A DNA stretch of 28,627 nucleotides from a virus: positions 1-28,627 of the IMG/VR virus record IMGVR_UViG_3300023180_000298. One strand, written 5' to 3'. A program made the position numbers and the translations under genes. Shown here piece after piece: positions 1 to 6,583 of this stretch. The notes under the pieces are model-generated. The model had not been told where the DNA came from and searched no databases. It worked only from the letters and a program-made list of their open reading frames with translations. Each line of letters begins with the position of its first letter. The first letter of the stretch is position 1.

Positions 1-2
1 GT

Positions 3-218
3 ACAATCTATCGCGCTTGTAACTTTATGTATTGTGGATTATCAGATGCAAAAAAAGATTTCTACTATGCAGACGGAACTAAGCACTCTCGTGGCAAAGT
101 AAAAGGTGCCGAGGGAGAATGGAAAGACCGTTCCCGCAAGCACCGATATGTTATGGTGTTTGATAAGAAACTAAAACTACTCTGGAATAGTGACTCTAGT
201 ATTCTCAGTCTTGATTAG
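3..218 (+). CDS. Unidentified protein, 3' part of a gene cut by the window edge
   Basis: The reading frame is open from the first bases of the window to a TAG stop, so the true start is probably outside; an ATG at 27 is possible but has no ribosome-binding site before it. The visible part is basic and aromatic (YYADGTKHSRGKVKG, then EWKDRSRKHRYVMVFDKK, then LLW). No family is recognised. Its last 42 bases overlap, tail to tail, the end of the gp53 gene on the other strand. A competing frame starting at base 1 is also open to about base 102, which lowers confidence. Confidence 0.45.
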   Translation, partial: TIYRACNFMYCGLSDAKKDFYYADGTKHSRGKVKGAEGEWKDRSRKHRYVMVFDKKLKLLWNSDSSILSLD

Positions 219-869
219 AGTTTCATTGACATATTGAGAAGAACGATCATAAAGCATAATTTCTCTCATATCATTTAAGAATTGTTGTAAGTATTCTGGT
301 CTTAAAAGATAGATAGAAGATTTTTCAATGTTTTTTCTGGTTTCATAATCCCAGTTTGTAACTCCTATAACTGGATTAGAGATTAAAACATAATCACCAT
401 TAAGTTCAGCATCATTACTGTAAATAGCCCCTTCGTCAGTATATGTAAATTTAAAATCTGCATCAACTACTTTTCCTTTTGGAAGAATGACCAATCCACT
501 AGAATTTTTAATTTCTACAGTTTCATAAAATCTAATATCATTTAGTCCAACAATTCCATATTTTTCTTCTGCAAATCTATAAAGATTGTAATTTGATAAC
601 GGCCATTCATCCCTTACATTAAGAATGCCAGCAGTCATTAATACTACCCAATCAAGATCTGCTTTTCCATAATATTCTTCTGCTACAAGTTCTGGTCTAG
701 AACCTTCAGGAATTTCATATTTATTAAAAATAGTAAAAACATTACTTAAATCATCACGAAGTTTATTCCTTCTGAATAAATTTTTAACTCTTAAATAACT
801 TTTTGATGATATGCTATCAGACAAAAATGACTGATAATCAACTTCTGGTAACTCTCTGAAATACCCCAT
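177..869 (-). CDS. 53: Baseplate wedge subunit gp53
   Basis: 230 aa. gp53 is the outer clamp protein of the T4 baseplate wedge and helps join wedges around the hub. The N-terminal two thirds carry the signature of the family: YFRELPEVDYQSFL, VKNLFRRNKLRDDL, VAEEYYGKADLDWVVL and NVRDEWPLSNYNLYRF. The length is near that of T4 gp53, with extra C-terminal residues. It is the last gene of a leftward late operon and starts 1 base after the gp48 stop, so translation is probably coupled. Its 3' end converges with, and overlaps, the fragment ending at 218. The family assignment is confident; the function is carried over from T4. Confidence 0.88.
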   Translation of the reverse strand: MGYFRELPEVDYQSFLSDSISSKSYLRVKNLFRRNKLRDDLSNVFTIFNKYEIPEGSRPELVAEEYYGKADLDWVVLMTAGILNVRDEWPLSNYNLYRFAEEKYGIVGLNDIRFYETVEIKNSSGLVILPKGKVVDADFKFTYTDEGAIYSNDAELNGDYVLISNPVIGVTNWDYETRKNIEKSSIYLLRPEYLQQFLNDMREIMLYDRSSQYVNETLIKTENTRVTIPE

Positions 870-870
870 T

Positions 871-2079
871 TTAGTATCCTACTCCTAATCCTGCAGATGC
901 TGTGTCATAATCTTCTGCATATACTGGATCTAATTCTTTAAAGTTTAATATCATTTGCATGTGAACTGGCACACCATCATTATATGTCATATAAGTTCCA
1001 GATCCAGTATAATTAACTGACATGTTTGTGAGTGCCATTATTTTAAATTTATTTAAAAATTGATGAGGATTTGCTCCAGTTTTATATGTCAATTGAAATA
1101 CATTTGGAGATCTTAAAAACAGTCCAGTACTTTTAATTTCACCATTAGAACCAGTAGCATTGGCAGTAACTGGTGCCATATTCTTTTTGAGAACTCTTAT
1201 TATTTGTTTGATTTTATCTGCTTCAATATCATTTCTTGGTGCCATATCGAAATTAAAACTAAAGTCTCTCAAACTTACACCCTTAAACAGAAGTTCTTTA
1301 TTTGGATTCAAGATTACACCTTCTGCCCTTGCAAGTAATCCCTCTACAGAAGTATTTGCTCCTAATAAATTTGCCGTTGCAGAAGTAAATGCAGATTGTA
1401 TTGCTGTTTGTGTAGTTCCATCTGATAATAGGTTTACAGCATCAGAACCAGTCTGTTTAACTGCGTTAATTATATTATCAATAAATCCTCCTTCATTAAA
1501 CATTACACCACCAGTTGCTGCTGCCGCATATGCTGCTGCTGTGTTCAGACTATCATCCCCCCATCCAGTAGCATTTAGATCTTTTATATTTCTTGGTATG
1601 GGAAGTTTGATAGTTCCTAATATATTTTTTTTACTGCTACTTATCTTACTAGAAGCTCTACTTACTCCTTGCTTCAATACATTTTCTTGTTTAGTGAATC
1701 CAGCTGGAACATATTTTAAAATCTGGATTTCGAGATAATCTGTATCTTCGTATATATCTACATCAGGATATCTGAGATCAATTTTAGAAGACTCTTTATA
1801 TCTTGTTACGTTTCTTGCATTATATGCTCGTACATCTGTAGCTGGAGATCTTACTGGATCTACTGGAGTTACTGGAGCTCTTGATTCTCTTGGTCTTTCT
1901 CTACTATTAGGATCTTGTGTTTCACGAGTTGATATTGGATTTTGTTCAGCAGTTGTTTCCGGTTTTGCCGGTGGTTCCACTTTAGAATTTTTTACCGGTA
2001 TAATACCATTAGGACTAGTTTTAGCAGTAACAGTAGTAGGAACTTTTCCAGCGTCTACTAGTTTTTGGTAATCTGTCAT
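871..2079 (-). CDS. 48: Baseplate tail-tube cap gp48
   Basis: 402 aa. gp48 sits on top of the T4 hub and forms the first ring from which the tail tube grows. The N-terminal 100 residues are Pro/Thr-rich and probably flexible; the middle is Ala/Gly-rich. The C-terminal half looks like the gp19-type tube fold: ELLFKGVSLRDFSFNFDM, then EADKIKQIIRVLKKNM, then VNYTGSGTYMTYNDGVPVHM and MILNFKEL. This matches the gp48 pattern of aromatic beta strands followed by a helix and a final strand pair. gp48 and gp54 share this fold, so the label rests on overall pattern and position beside gp53. The start is preceded by a purine-rich site (AAGAAGAG on the minus strand). Confidence 0.75.
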   Translation of the reverse strand: MTDYQKLVDAGKVPTTVTAKTSPNGIIPVKNSKVEPPAKPETTAEQNPISTRETQDPNSRERPRESRAPVTPVDPVRSPATDVRAYNARNVTRYKESSKIDLRYPDVDIYEDTDYLEIQILKYVPAGFTKQENVLKQGVSRASSKISSSKKNILGTIKLPIPRNIKDLNATGWGDDSLNTAAAYAAAATGGVMFNEGGFIDNIINAVKQTGSDAVNLLSDGTTQTAIQSAFTSATANLLGANTSVEGLLARAEGVILNPNKELLFKGVSLRDFSFNFDMAPRNDIEADKIKQIIRVLKKNMAPVTANATGSNGEIKSTGLFLRSPNVFQLTYKTGANPHQFLNKFKIMALTNMSVNYTGSGTYMTYNDGVPVHMQMILNFKELDPVYAEDYDTASAGLGVGY

Positions 2080-2101
2080 TTATATTTTCTCTTCTTTTTA
2101 A

Positions 2102-2494
2102 TTATTTAGAACGAACTTTAGCAAAATTGAGTTCTATGACATCAGATATCTCTTCTGGATAGATTTCATAAAGACCTCCGATAATCTGGTCATAGGTATA
2201 TTGTCTTCTATCTCTCCAGTGAAAGTTGATACCACGAAAACCCCAAGAGAAGACATCAGTCACACCCACAAGAGGATGTTGGTCATATGCTCTTCCTGTT
2301 GTTTTGGCATCATAAAAGAAGGTGTAATATTTTCCGACAGATGCACTCTTCCCACCTTCATTTAGAACACTGATGAGTTCTGTCATAATATCATCAGCAT
2401 CTTCTGTTCCAATCAAATCACGAACAACACCACGCACACGATTTTCTTGATCGTCTGTTGGATTTCTTCTTTGTTTGAGAGTCTTTCTTGGCAT
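2102..2494 (-). CDS. Conserved-looking small protein of unknown function in the gp4-gp48 operon
   Basis: 130 aa. The N-terminus is basic (MPRKTLKQRR) and the rest mixed alpha/beta. The most distinctive stretch is GKYYTFFYDAKT, then YDQHPLVGVTD and GFRGINFHWRDRRQY, rich in aromatic residues, histidine and arginine. No catalytic motif is evident and I do not recognise a named family. It lies between the head-completion nuclease gp4 and gp48; its ATG overlaps the gp4 stop codon by one base (TAATG), so it is almost certainly translated with gp4 as a late product. The context suggests a role in head or tail completion or a minor virion protein. That is inference from position only. Confidence 0.7.
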   Translation of the reverse strand: MPRKTLKQRRNPTDDQENRVRGVVRDLIGTEDADDIMTELISVLNEGGKSASVGKYYTFFYDAKTTGRAYDQHPLVGVTDVFSWGFRGINFHWRDRRQYTYDQIIGGLYEIYPEEISDVIELNFAKVRSK

Positions 2495-2931
2495 TACTTA
2501 ATACCGAGTTCGTTTTCTGTGAGAACTTTAAACTCATAACCACGATCTAAACACCATTCTTTGGCAGCATTCCATTTTGCCTGATTTTTGGCATACTCAA
2601 CAACTTCATAGATATAACCCTTTGTCTTTCTCTTTTGGACTTTGGGTTCAATACACTGCTTATATGGTTTAATCTCAATAATCATTTTTTTAATCTTACC
2701 ACCCTTTTCTTTTACTTTAATATAAAAGTCTGGAAAATATCTATGATAACGATTGTCGATAGGAGATCTGTAGGGAACGATTATTTCTTCACTCCCCCAC
2801 TCTAAAATGTTTTCATTATTATCACAATAAACCATAAATTTTCGCTCCCAGAGAGAACGATAGATTATGTTTGTTGAATCACCTTTGTATTTTTTTGGAT
2901 ATGAAGGTTGGTATTTTCCCTTATATGACAT
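2494..2931 (-). CDS. 4: Head completion protein gp4 (nuclease fold)
   Basis: 145 aa, close to T4 gp4 (also called gp50). gp4 finishes the packaged head before tail joining. The sequence shows a restriction-endonuclease-like core: the N-terminal YRSLWERKFMVYCD with a helix-borne Glu, then SEEIIVPYRSP, then the acidic residue in YFPDFYIK, and the E-x-K of MIIEIKPYKQC, which together form a PD-(D/E)XK-type site. The last third is a helix followed by a strand (CLDRGYEFKVLTE). It is the first gene of the leftward operon, starting at the edge of a divergent late-promoter region. Confidence 0.87.
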   Translation of the reverse strand: MSYKGKYQPSYPKKYKGDSTNIIYRSLWERKFMVYCDNNENILEWGSEEIIVPYRSPIDNRYHRYFPDFYIKVKEKGGKIKKMIIEIKPYKQCIEPKVQKRKTKGYIYEVVEYAKNQAKWNAAKEWCLDRGYEFKVLTENELGIK

Positions 2932-2939
2932 CTAAATAC
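2931..2939 (+). promoter_or_regulatory. Probable T4-type late promoter for the rightward tail operon
   Basis: TCTAAATAC, one mismatch from the NATAAATA core of T4-like late promoters. It predicts a start near 2945 and a leader of about 28 bases to the GTG of the gp54-like gene. It is one arm of a perfect 9-bp inverted repeat with 2964-2972. Confidence 0.55.
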
Positions 2940-2963
2940 TTAATAATGTAATACTCGTATAAG

Positions 2964-2972
2964 GTATTTAGA
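2964..2972 (-). promoter_or_regulatory. Probable T4-type late promoter for the gp4-gp53 operon
   Basis: On the minus strand this reads TCTAAATAC, identical to the element at 2931-2939 facing the other way. A transcript would start near 2958 and reach the gp4 ATG after about 27 bases. Each promoter box lies at the other operon's first codon. Confidence 0.55.
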
Positions 2973-3785
2973 GTGCCAACACGTAAAAAGATATCACAAT
3001 TCAAACCACTTATTACAGATCTTGCTCAAACATCACATTACCAAGTTATCTTTGGTGGACTGAATGGTCCTTTAATGTCTTATCTAGATCAAAGAGGAGT
3101 TGATACAAAATTTATAACTGAAAGTGCTGGATTGTTATGTTCTTCTGCATCGATTCCAGGAAGTTCACTGGCAACCGCAGATATTAATGGTAACTTTATG
3201 GGTGTGCAGGAAAAAATGGCACATACCAGAATCTTCACTCAAATGCAGTTAGAGTTTTATGTAGATTCTGATTATAGAATGATTAAGTTTCTAGAACACT
3301 GGATGGAATTTATTGCCAATGGTTCCACATCTTCTCTTGGTGCTCAATCCCCAAACTATTACTATAGGATGCGGTATCCTAGTCAATACAAATCAAATTC
3401 AACCAAAGTCATAAAGTTTGACAAAGATCATAGAAGAGAATTGCAATATAATTTTATTGGATTATTTCCAATTAATATGTCATCAGTGCCAATACAATAT
3501 GGATCTTCTGATATATTGAAGGTTAGTATATCATTTAATTACGAGCGATATATTCCTGGAAAAATCTCAAGTAAAGATCAAAAGGGTGGATCTGATAATA
3601 ATCGAGGTCAAAGTAATAAAACTCCTTTACCACAGAATGAAAATGGTAGATTCTTGGGATCACCACAGGCAAAAACTTTCCTAGGAGAACCTTTGAATTC
3701 TCAACAAACATTGGATGAATTGTATGAAGCTGGACGTTCTGGTAAAATAAAGAGTGCATCTCAATTCACTGGACCACTTCAATAG
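2973..3785 (+). CDS. 54: Tail tube initiator, gp54-like
   Basis: 270 aa. T4 gp54 joins gp48 to start polymerisation of the gp19 tube. The core (residues about 20-195) follows the tube-protein pattern: HYQVIFGGLNGP, LLCSSASIPGSSLATADI, EKMAHTRIFTQMQLEFYVD, MIKFLEHWMEFI, NFIGLFPINMSSVPIQYGSS and VSISFNYERY. This parallels the gp54/gp19 order of a long loop, an EFYVD strand, a helix and a closing beta pair. The C-terminal 70 residues are polar and probably disordered. Translation starts at GTG, with AAGG eight bases upstream. A gene for the main tube protein is not in the window. The exact name could be another gp19-fold member. Confidence 0.7.
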   Translation: MPTRKKISQFKPLITDLAQTSHYQVIFGGLNGPLMSYLDQRGVDTKFITESAGLLCSSASIPGSSLATADINGNFMGVQEKMAHTRIFTQMQLEFYVDSDYRMIKFLEHWMEFIANGSTSSLGAQSPNYYYRMRYPSQYKSNSTKVIKFDKDHRRELQYNFIGLFPINMSSVPIQYGSSDILKVSISFNYERYIPGKISSKDQKGGSDNNRGQSNKTPLPQNENGRFLGSPQAKTFLGEPLNSQQTLDELYEAGRSGKIKSASQFTGPLQ

Positions 3786-3789
3786 TTGT

Positions 3790-3797
3790 AATAAATA
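3790..3797 (+). promoter_or_regulatory. T4-type late promoter before the gp26 gene
   Basis: AATAAATA, a match to NATAAATA, lying between the gp54-like stop (3785) and the gp26 start (3824). The predicted leader is about 20 bases. Confidence 0.6.
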
Positions 3798-3823
3798 ATC
3801 ACAACTGAACTTTTTGGGTTATT

Positions 3824-4543
3824 ATGCCTTTACCAAAGATTGCAACGCCAACTTATGAGTTGGAACTTCCTTCTACAAAAAAGAAAATAAGATATAGACC
3901 TTTTCTAGTTAAAGAAGAAAAAGTCCTTATTATTGCGATGGAATCCGAAGATCAGAAGCAGATTACAACCGCAATTAAAACTGTTATTGGTAATTGTATT
4001 CTCACGAAAGGAATTAAAGTAGATCAATTATCTACTTTTGATATTGAATATCTTTTCTTAAATATTAGGGGAAAATCTGTTGGTGAAACAGTAGAAGTTT
4101 TGATTACTTGTCCTGATGATGGAGAAACACAAATTCCAGTGACAATTGATCTTGATGCAATCAAAGTTCAAACTGATCCAGAACATACTAGAGATATTAA
4201 ATTGGATGATAGTTTGACGATGAGAATGAAATATCCTTCTTTAGATGAGTTTATTAAGAGTAATTTTAGTATTGATGGTAACGTTGGAGTTGATGAATCA
4301 TTCCAGTTGATCGCATCTTGTATTGAGCAAATTTATAATGAGGAAGAGTCTTGGAGTTCTTCTGATTGCACAAAGAAAGAAATGGTTGCATTTGTTGAAG
4401 AGTTGAGTTCAAAGCAATTCAAAGAAATCGAAAGGTTCTTTGATACTATGCCAAAACTTGCTCATACTATTAAAGTTACTAATCCAAATACTAAAGTTGA
4501 AAGTGAAGTTTCTTTGGAGGGACTTTCTAGTTTTTTCGTATAG
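3824..4543 (+). CDS. 26: Baseplate hub assembly protein, gp26/gp51 family (zero-frame product)
   Basis: 239 aa. The protein matches the T4 baseplate family that includes gp26 and gp51: the N-terminal YELELPSTKKKIRYRPFL and VKEEKVLIIAME, then ILTKGIKVDQLSTFDIEYLFL, a Cys-containing strand pair around LITCPDDGE, and a helical C-terminal half ending SSFFV. Members are hub components or hub-assembly factors. By position, just upstream of two tape-measure-like proteins, it corresponds to the tail-assembly chaperone slot of other phages. The last four sense codons lie on a slippery T TTT TTC heptamer followed by a strong stem-loop, so a fraction of ribosomes probably read into the following frame to make a product of about 300 aa. 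Confidence 0.75.
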   Translation: MPLPKIATPTYELELPSTKKKIRYRPFLVKEEKVLIIAMESEDQKQITTAIKTVIGNCILTKGIKVDQLSTFDIEYLFLNIRGKSVGETVEVLITCPDDGETQIPVTIDLDAIKVQTDPEHTRDIKLDDSLTMRMKYPSLDEFIKSNFSIDGNVGVDESFQLIASCIEQIYNEEESWSSSDCTKKEMVAFVEELSSKQFKEIERFFDTMPKLAHTIKVTNPNTKVESEVSLEGLSSFFV

Positions 4544-4572
4544 GTATGGCGCACACTGATCTAGCGTCATAC
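4531..4572 (+). promoter_or_regulatory. Probable -1 programmed frameshift signal at the end of the gp26 gene
   Basis: Three parts line up. The slippery heptamer T TTT TTC occupies 4531-4537 in exactly the zero-frame phasing needed for tandem slippage. Six bases follow. A hairpin then forms between 4544-4552 and 4564-4572 (nine pairs, one G-U, loop of 11), with a possible extra G-U pair. The -1 frame has a stop at 4528-4530, directly before the heptamer, and then stays open to 4725; the zero frame stops at 4541-4543. The hairpin also buries the ATG at 4546. Confidence 0.72.
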
Positions 4573-4725
4573 TATAAGATAAACTTTGCCCTCATGCAGC
4601 ATCATAAATATTCATTAACAGAGTTGGAAAATATGATACCCTGGGAGAGAGAAGTTTATCTCACTCTATTGCAACAATATATTGAAGAGGAAAACTTGAA
4701 GCAACAACAGAAAAACGGCATGTAA
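4546..4725 (+). CDS. Short frame downstream of gp26, probably a frameshift extension (T-like domain)
   Basis: 59 codons from ATG, in the -1 frame relative to gp26. The product is mostly helical (LASYYKINFALMQHHKYSLT, then LENMIPWEREVYLTLL, then a Gln/Glu-rich tail). It could be translated on its own, but its ATG lies inside the left arm of a stem-loop and has no clear ribosome-binding site. Reading through the T TTT TTC slip at 4531-4537 joins it without interruption to gp26 (codon 238 followed by R-I-G and then these 59 residues, about 300 aa in total). This mirrors the G/GT tail-chaperone arrangement of lambda, placed just before the tape-measure genes. The WEREVYLTLL helix recalls chaperone T-type segments, but I cannot verify homology. 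Confidence 0.7.
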   Translation: MAHTDLASYYKINFALMQHHKYSLTELENMIPWEREVYLTLLQQYIEEENLKQQQKNGM

Positions 4726-6582
4726 ATGGCAAAATTAAATGCTTCAAAACTTACCAACAGAGATGTCCTCGTAACTGGTGTCAATCCATCTACGGGGGAA
4801 TATCTTTCTGCTGCCCAAAGAAAAGCATTATTTAAAAAGCAAAAGATAACTTCAAATCAAGTTTTTAGAAAACCAGGAGCACTTGTAAAAGTAGGATCAT
4901 CCACAATTACTCCTGATATTGATGTTAATGTTCTAAATGTCAGAGTTGTTGCCGTAGAAAAGCAGGTTTCTTTTCTGGCAAAGGTATTAGATAAAGAAGC
5001 AGAATTAGAGAAGAAATCGCAAAAAGATTATGAGAAGAAAGCATTACAACAGGAAGAGAAAAAATTAAGGTCAGGCGAAGAAAAGCGATTAGAAAAAAAA
5101 TTATCTGATAGATTAATATCACCAGTCAAGTCTGTTGGTAAAAAGGCTGGTGGAATACTTGGAAATTTAATGGAGTTCTTCGCAACTCTGTTTCTTGGGT
5201 GGTTAACAAATCAAGGTATTCTTGCATTTGAAGCAAATTCGGAAGGAAATACTACAAAACTGGAAGAAATTAGAGATAGGGTACTTAAAGACCTAGCGAT
5301 TGTTGGTGGCATATTTGCAATACTCAATGGTGGAATATTTGGTATTCTTGGAATTATTGGTGCTATTACTGCCAGGATTCTTACCAAACCATTTAGAGCA
5401 TTAATCGATGCATTTAGAGGAGGAGGAAACCAAGGTGGAGGAGGAAACCAAGGTGGAGGAGGAAAGACAAATCAACCAAAACCGAATCCAGATGGTGTTC
5501 GAAGTGTTGGTGTTACTCCTAGAGGTGGGAGTAGGATACCAGGAGCACAAGGATCACCAGCAGGAAGGTCTACTTTTGATTTAGAGCAAGCAAGAAGAAC
5601 AACAACCCAACAAAATATGATGAGGAATGATGGACCAAAAGGTCCATTTGATATGATTAAAAGGTGGATTAGAGGTAAGTTAGAACAGAATAGACATGTA
5701 GGTAAGGGTAAACATATTGTTAGAATTTTAGATGGAGCAGTAAAAACTTTTAATTGGTTTTCTAAACTTCCTGGATTCAAACAAATTTTCGGTGTTATAC
5801 GAAGTGTAATTAATTTTGTTACAAATCCAAAATCCGCCCTTGGAAATATATTCAAAAAAATGACAGGGAGTGGTAAAGGTGGAGGATTAAAACTTTTAAG
5901 AATCCTTCAACCTCTTTTATTTGCTCTTGCTATTAGAAACAGAGCACAAGCAGGAATGTCTCCAGCACAGGCAATTATTGGTGGTTTATTTCCTCTTGCT
6001 GGTAGTATTGCTGGTGGTGCTCTTGGTGGAACTATTGGTGCTGCTGGCGGACCTTTAGCATTTTTTGGTGCTCTTGGTGGATCTTTCCTTGGTGGTATGT
6101 TAGGTGAGCAGTTAATGGGAGTTTTGGATAATTTTTGGACACCTAACAGAGGGTCTTGGGATAATTTTGCACCTTTTAAAGCAATAAATGAATCAGTTTA
6201 TGATTTGCAAAGTGGAGATAATGCATTTGCAAAAGGTTTACAGGCAATGTTCCCTTATGAAGGAACAGAAACATATAAACAATCTAAACAATCAGCACAA
6301 GTAGCAGCACCATCAACTTCACCAGTTACACCTACACCAGAACCTACACAATCTCCTTCAGCATCTATAAGTTCTCCTTCTCCAAGATCTTCAATACCAG
6401 GACCAATGACTGGTGGTGGAAATACAACGGTGATTTATAAGAAAATAGGATCAAGAGGAGGGGGAGGTGCAGTGCCTTCAAGATCTTCTAAAGCAGCAAC
6501 TGATGTTCCATTGATTGCCTCCGGAAACCCAGACAATTTCTACACAATGTATTCTCAAATAGTCTATAATGTGGTGAACTAA
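4726..6582 (+). CDS. Tape-measure or baseplate-hub-like structural protein
   Basis: 618 aa, starting directly after the preceding stop. The order of parts is: N-terminal globular stretch; a charged coiled coil at about 75-130 (KEAELEKKSQKDYEKK); a hydrophobic motif at 143-163 (LMEFFATLFLGWLTNQ); a long hydrophobic Gly/Ile segment at about 190-218; a Gly/Asn repeat at about 231-246; a second Gly/Ala-rich hydrophobic block at about 415-465; and a Pro/Ser/Thr-rich linker at about 530-575. Coiled coil plus membrane-active segments between the tail-chaperone-like gene and the gp27-like hub is the profile and position of a tape-measure protein such as T4 gp29. No direct sequence motif of gp29 is visible, so the role is inferred. 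Confidence 0.6.
   Translation: MAKLNASKLTNRDVLVTGVNPSTGEYLSAAQRKALFKKQKITSNQVFRKPGALVKVGSSTITPDIDVNVLNVRVVAVEKQVSFLAKVLDKEAELEKKSQKDYEKKALQQEEKKLRSGEEKRLEKKLSDRLISPVKSVGKKAGGILGNLMEFFATLFLGWLTNQGILAFEANSEGNTTKLEEIRDRVLKDLAIVGGIFAILNGGIFGILGIIGAITARILTKPFRALIDAFRGGGNQGGGGNQGGGGKTNQPKPNPDGVRSVGVTPRGGSRIPGAQGSPAGRSTFDLEQARRTTTQQNMMRNDGPKGPFDMIKRWIRGKLEQNRHVGKGKHIVRILDGAVKTFNWFSKLPGFKQIFGVIRSVINFVTNPKSALGNIFKKMTGSGKGGGLKLLRILQPLLFALAIRNRAQAGMSPAQAIIGGLFPLAGSIAGGALGGTIGAAGGPLAFFGALGGSFLGGMLGEQLMGVLDNFWTPNRGSWDNFAPFKAINESVYDLQSGDNAFAKGLQAMFPYEGTETYKQSKQSAQVAAPSTSPVTPTPEPTQSPSASISSPSPRSSIPGPMTGGGNTTVIYKKIGSRGGGGAVPSRSSKAATDVPLIASGNPDNFYTMYSQIVYNVVN
5419..5465 (+). repeat. 18-bp in-frame tandem repeat coding for a Gly/Asn/Gln linker
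   Basis: Two complete copies and one partial copy of an 18-bp unit (GGAGGAGGAAACCAAGGT) encode GGGNQG repeats inside the 618-aa protein. The copies are identical, suggesting recent slippage. It probably acts as a flexible linker of variable length. Confidence 0.85.
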
Positions 6583-6583
6583 A

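Noticed and set aside
1160-1738. 192-codon open frame on the plus strand
   Set aside because: Fully antisense to gp48, with low-complexity Leu/Ser content and no ribosome-binding site; the gp48 frame has clear family features.
5419-5465. Short direct repeats considered as a CRISPR array
   Set aside because: The unit is 18 bp in direct tandem without spacers, and it is in frame within a structural gene as a Gly-rich linker.
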